Positions 58,969 through 61,713 of a stretch of DNA of 61,713 nt are shown piece by piece. This stretch comes from JBFMAP01 sp964632135 (GTDB taxonomy: Archaea > Micrarchaeota > Micrarchaeia > Burarchaeales > JBFMAP01). Where the stretch lies: positions 1 through 61,713 of the forward strand of contig CAZWEI010000002.1 of assembly GCA_964632135.1 (NCBI GenBank), in the 5' to 3' direction. The translations under genes were made by a program, and so were the position numbers. How positions within the stretch are numbered: position 1 is the first letter of the stretch; the number at the start of each line of letters is the position of its first letter. The notes under the pieces are model-generated. The model did not search any database and was not told the DNA's origin. It saw only the letters and a program-made list of their open reading frames with translations.

Positions 58969-59016
58969 GAAAAAGTGTTATATAATCGATACGGCAAAAC
59001 ATCAAATGATGATTTT

Positions 59017-59196
59017 ATGAGGCTGCACGTTTTAGAAAGAGGAGTTGCATACAGGGGAAGCTCGCCGCAAGAGGAAAATCCAAACGAGTTCGAACTCCTC
59101 GGGCGCAAATTCAAAAAAGAGCCGCTAATAAACCCACCACGCCTCTCTGGCAAGCTGGAGAAAAAGCAAGCAAGGTCCGCAGGCGCGCGCAGGTAA
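59017..59196 (+). CDS. Small basic protein, unknown
   Basis: A 59-residue, Arg/Lys/Pro-rich protein. The sequence FELLGRKFKKEPLINPPRLSGKLEKKQARSAGARR looks disordered. It starts with MRLHVLERGVAYRG. There is a TATA-like TTATATAATC 35 bases before the ATG. Its basic tail style resembles the tails of the receiver-like proteins, but no domain is visible. Low confidence that it is translated. Confidence 0.45.
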   Translation: MRLHVLERGVAYRGSSPQEENPNEFELLGRKFKKEPLINPPRLSGKLEKKQARSAGARR

Positions 59197-59198
59197 AC

Positions 59199-59257
59199 CT
59201 ATATATATTTGCTCCGGCATATAGTAATACTCGTTCTGGAAGACCGTTGGTGACTCC
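59199..59257 (+). promoter_or_regulatory. Shared extended promoter, copy f
   Basis: TATA box CTATATATATTT (59199-59210), GCATAT (59217-59222), 7 bases, CTCGTTCT (59230-59237), GGAAG, a short leader, ATG at 59258. It drives the tandem helical-protein operon. Confidence 0.75.
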
Positions 59258-59989
59258 ATGGGTTGGCAGTACTCATCGCCCCATTCTAGTAGCGGCTCGT
59301 GTTCCCTAAAAAAAACCGAGAAGATAAAGAAATCCGCAGCCTGCCTAGCTGAAACAACATTCAAATTTACGAAACCAGACGAAAATGCCGTGGAGAGCCG
59401 CATCAACTCTTTCCGTAAGGCGAGCAATTACATAGAGCAGGTTGAGTACAACTGCACTTCTATTGCCGAGATACTCGAAAACCTGGCGCATCTCCTTTAC
59501 ACCGACTCCCTATCGCGCGTTTCAACAGAGCTCACGCAATTCAAATCGTCCACGAGTTCTCTCCGCTTTACCGATAACGAGCTTCGTGTCTATGAACAAA
59601 TCGAAAAGCAAATAGACAAGATAAATCAGACCATAGCGCCCATTCTAAAAAAATATGAGACCGGGGCGATGGGATTGGAAATCCCACTTAAGCGCGAATC
59701 CATACTCTCGAATGTTCTTGTACCCATCAATGACTCGCTGAACAATGTGCTCGCGGATATTAAGACGCTTTTCAAAGGTCCCGCGCGACAATCGAAGGGA
59801 CTTAACAGCGCCTCCACAGCGCTGCAGGCTACCATAAGCCACTTCAAAGAAAGGCCCGGTGAAGCCGATGCCGTGCTCGATGTGGTGAACGAACTGTACG
59901 CGTGTAAAAAAGTCGTGGGTAAGGCGCAAGAAAAAGAGGTAATATCCGCGTTCTACGCTGTAAGGGATGCCAGCATAGGTACAGATTGA
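59258..59989 (+). CDS. Helical protein, first of a tandem family
   Basis: A 243-residue all-helical protein after a Ser-rich start. IAEILENLAHLLYTDSLSRVSTELTQF and a C-terminal AVLDVVNELYACKKVVGKAQEKEVISAF recur in the next two proteins. There is no signal peptide or membrane segment. The architecture suggests helical-bundle or coiled-coil scaffolds. It starts an operon of four genes. Confidence 0.65.
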   Translation: MGWQYSSPHSSSGSCSLKKTEKIKKSAACLAETTFKFTKPDENAVESRINSFRKASNYIEQVEYNCTSIAEILENLAHLLYTDSLSRVSTELTQFKSSTSSLRFTDNELRVYEQIEKQIDKINQTIAPILKKYETGAMGLEIPLKRESILSNVLVPINDSLNNVLADIKTLFKGPARQSKGLNSASTALQATISHFKERPGEADAVLDVVNELYACKKVVGKAQEKEVISAFYAVRDASIGTD

Positions 59990-60017
59990 GATTTTGGAGG
60001 TGGAACAGGTGGAACTA

Positions 60018-60686
60018 ATGATGACGTCTGGCGATACTAAAAAAAGAATCATGCTAGACCCTGGTGTTATTAAAAAATTTGGCACATTGCTCACAGAGAT
60101 ATATGAAAAGAGAGGAGAAAAACCATCACCGGATAGCCTCACGCAGGCGAAATCATTCGCGCTCGCGTTCGAGTATATACACGTTTCAATGTTAAAAACA
60201 ATGCGCGAGCCAACTATTGATAAAATAGTCAAGAATATGGCCGGTCATCTTTTTCTAGATTCGATTGCGCAGATAGATTCGCTCCAAAAAGTTCAGCTGA
60301 CCAACAGAGGAAGGATAATCTTGGAAGATATTAACGAAGGAATTGGACGCGTCCAGGCGATTAAAAATGCCCTAGAAAAACACATCTTGGAGCAAGATCT
60401 TTATTTGACCGCGGACTCTCAATTTACACACCTCATTTCAAAACTTAATGAGATAGCCCGCGAGCTTTATCACATAAATGAAAATTCAAAAATGCTTTTG
60501 AAGGACGACAGGTTTCATCCTATTCTTTCCAGTACTACAAACGCAATAAATTACCTACAAACTAACGCTGACGAGACAAAAGCCGTGCTTCACGTCATGA
60601 ATATTTTGAAAACATGGGAGCGCGCGGGCATGGAAAAAGACGTGATAAACATGCTTACCGAGATGATAAACATTACCCCGGGGTGA
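60018..60686 (+). CDS. Helical protein, second of a tandem family
   Basis: About 222 residues. IDKIVKNMAGHLFLDSIAQIDSLQKV and AVLHVMNILKTWERAGMEKDVINMLTEMI match the same positions in the neighbours. ATG 60018 follows AGGTGG at suitable spacing; TTG 59994 and GTGs upstream are less likely. Fully helical, with no catalytic motif. Confidence 0.65.
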   Translation: MMTSGDTKKRIMLDPGVIKKFGTLLTEIYEKRGEKPSPDSLTQAKSFALAFEYIHVSMLKTMREPTIDKIVKNMAGHLFLDSIAQIDSLQKVQLTNRGRIILEDINEGIGRVQAIKNALEKHILEQDLYLTADSQFTHLISKLNEIARELYHINENSKMLLKDDRFHPILSSTTNAINYLQTNADETKAVLHVMNILKTWERAGMEKDVINMLTEMINITPG

Positions 60687-60690
60687 GATT

Positions 60691-61440
60691 ATGGACGTTA
60701 ATCGTTCTGCGCTTGCCAACCAAAAACGACTTTCCGAAGCAGACGCCTTAAAAGCACTAAGCAAACTCCGGGATATCCGAGGCGAATTAGAGCCGTTATA
60801 TAAAAAAGCAAAAACCACGCCCGGCTGGGGTGTTGTCGATGCTTTCCTGACCATACGCGAGCAAATAACGCCAGCGATGCGCACTTCGTTCCGCGAGAAA
60901 CTGACTTCCAAAATCATCATACACAATCTGGCTACAAACCTCTGGCTTGACGACCTTTCTTCTGTTTCAACTGCGCTTGACAATTTTATCACTTATCAAA
61001 AGCCGCCCAACCTGCTTAAGAGCCAAATAGAAGACTTAATCAAATACATTGAAAAAGTTACGGACAACGAAAAAGATGGAAGATATAATAATGAATCTCG
61101 TCTCAAAGAACTTAGGAAAATCGCGACATCGCTATACACCGCCCCTGGCAAGGAGATAAACGTGGATAGTCCCCCGTCCGGAATGTTAAACAAGATCGAC
61201 GCGCTTTACACAGAAAAATCCAAACAGCGCGATGATCTGGGGGATTCATACAAACATATTACTGACACAATAGAAAAATTCGAAAAAGAGAAAGATTTCG
61301 TGGATAGTTTGGATATCGCAATTCGAACATTGCGCGAGTGGAAAAAGTCCAGCTGGAAAGATGATGAGATAAAAACCACTCTCGAAAAAATTGTGAAAAT
61401 TACCGCCGAGCCGGTGGTACAAAAACCACCAGACATGTGA
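60691..61440 (+). CDS. Helical protein, third of a tandem family
   Basis: A 249-residue helical protein. IIIHNLATNLWLDDLSSVSTALDNFI aligns with the same region of the first two. The C-terminal DSLDIAIRTLREWKKSSWKDDEIKTTLEKIV resembles their ends. It is four bases after the previous gene. A short Pro-rich end follows. Function unknown. Confidence 0.65.
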   Translation: MDVNRSALANQKRLSEADALKALSKLRDIRGELEPLYKKAKTTPGWGVVDAFLTIREQITPAMRTSFREKLTSKIIIHNLATNLWLDDLSSVSTALDNFITYQKPPNLLKSQIEDLIKYIEKVTDNEKDGRYNNESRLKELRKIATSLYTAPGKEINVDSPPSGMLNKIDALYTEKSKQRDDLGDSYKHITDTIEKFEKEKDFVDSLDIAIRTLREWKKSSWKDDEIKTTLEKIVKITAEPVVQKPPDM

Positions 61441-61444
61441 TGAA

Positions 61445-61711
61445 ATGGAACTCCCCCAAAAAACGCGCGCACTCCTGAAATCAGGAAAAGCGGACATAAA
61501 GGTGAAGCGCGCGGGCACTCTTCAGTTCCAGGAGTTCGTGGTGAAGAAGATACCCTCGCCTGTGGGCGCGTACGTCGTTCTCCACGTGGAGAATTTCATC
61601 GATTTGAGCGAACTGCTGCGCCTCGCTGAGGAGTACAAACTCCCTATTTCCGCGAAGAACGGGGTCGTTTTCCCGCAGGGGACGGCTTCGCGCGACTTCG
61701 TGAAACCCTAG
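61445..61711 (+). CDS. Small conserved-looking protein, unknown
   Basis: An 88-residue protein with strand and helix pattern (LQFQEFVVKKIPSPVGAYVVLHVENFIDLSELLRLAEEYKLPI). Its stop is at 61709-61711, two bases from the window end, so it is complete. It follows the helical trio by 4 bases in the same operon. No family is recognised. Confidence 0.55.
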   Translation: MELPQKTRALLKSGKADIKVKRAGTLQFQEFVVKKIPSPVGAYVVLHVENFIDLSELLRLAEEYKLPISAKNGVVFPQGTASRDFVKP

Positions 61712-61713
61712 TG

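Noticed and set aside
1..61713. CRISPR arrays
   Set aside because: I looked for regularly spaced direct repeats and found only dispersed palindromes with no constant spacing.

Overview
The window is archaeal: TATA-box promoters with leaderless or short-leader genes, TFE, RpoK, an archaeal DRG GTPase, class I lysyl-tRNA synthetase, Taw1, GGPP synthase, geranylgeranyl reductase and a split archaeal mevalonate pathway. The best lineage clue is the tRNA-splicing endonuclease at 25513-26676. It is a single chain with three units, the architecture reported for ARMAN/Micrarchaeota, and both tRNA genes here carry introns at non-canonical sites. I infer a Micrarchaeota-like DPANN archaeon. Genes are dense, short operons run on both strands, and many proteins have no recognisable family.

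Layout. 0-1.4 kb: a receiver-like remnant and two receiver proteins. 1.4-12.4 kb: CutA, winged-helix proteins, an 826-residue helical protein, small membrane and zinc proteins, a metallophosphoesterase, three related HEAT-like proteins and DRG GTPase. 12.5-17.5 kb: secretion ATPase, HtpX-LemA, a PRC-barrel protein. 17.5-26.7 kb: initiator tRNA-Met, TFE, tRNA-Lys joined to LysRS, GGPP synthase, ThiC, Taw1, three-unit EndA. 26.7-30 kb: receiver-like genes lying against a NagD-like phosphatase whose 3' end is duplicated. 30-38.8 kb: RNase HII, RecJ/GAN-like DHH nuclease, MscL, PAS protein, beta-CASP ribonuclease, ferredoxin plus geranylgeranyl reductase, PH-domain protein, RpoK. 38.7-47.1 kb: cell-surface region (ECF-like S component, Ig-like and CARDB proteins, DUF4430, lipoprotein, abundant-type secreted protein) with a MinD. 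47.1-52 kb: KaiC-like ATPase, dephospho-CoA kinase, RpiA, polyprenol kinase-like and PAP2 proteins, LUD iron-sulfur protein. 52-58 kb: a frameshifted receiver, then mevalonate kinase, UbiX, UbiD, AcnX large and small subunits and isopentenyl phosphate kinase. 58-61.7 kb: Ca2+/cation antiporter and a tandem set of three related helical proteins.

Three layers are not explained by ordinary annotation. (1) Eight promoters share an extended core: TATA box, then G(C)ATAA, 7-8 nt, then CTTATTCT-like sequence at the predicted start site, then usually a GGTGG ribosome site. They drive receiver-like, HEAT-like and coiled-coil proteins and one surface protein, which suggests a co-expressed and undescribed system. 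(2) A family of paired-hairpin palindromic repeats is scattered between genes and in frame inside genes (thiC, ubiD, the LUD protein and a small membrane protein), with one copy nested in another. (3) Receiver-like proteins carry unrelated, disordered, basic/aromatic tails, lack kinases nearby, and show signs of turnover: a remnant, a G8-tract frameshift, and insertion beside a duplicated gene end.

Isoprenoid and lipid genes (mevalonate kinase to isopentenyl phosphate kinase, GGPP synthase, ferredoxin-geranylgeranyl reductase, polyprenol kinase-like) suggest the cell makes at least the later steps of archaeal isoprenoid lipids itself.
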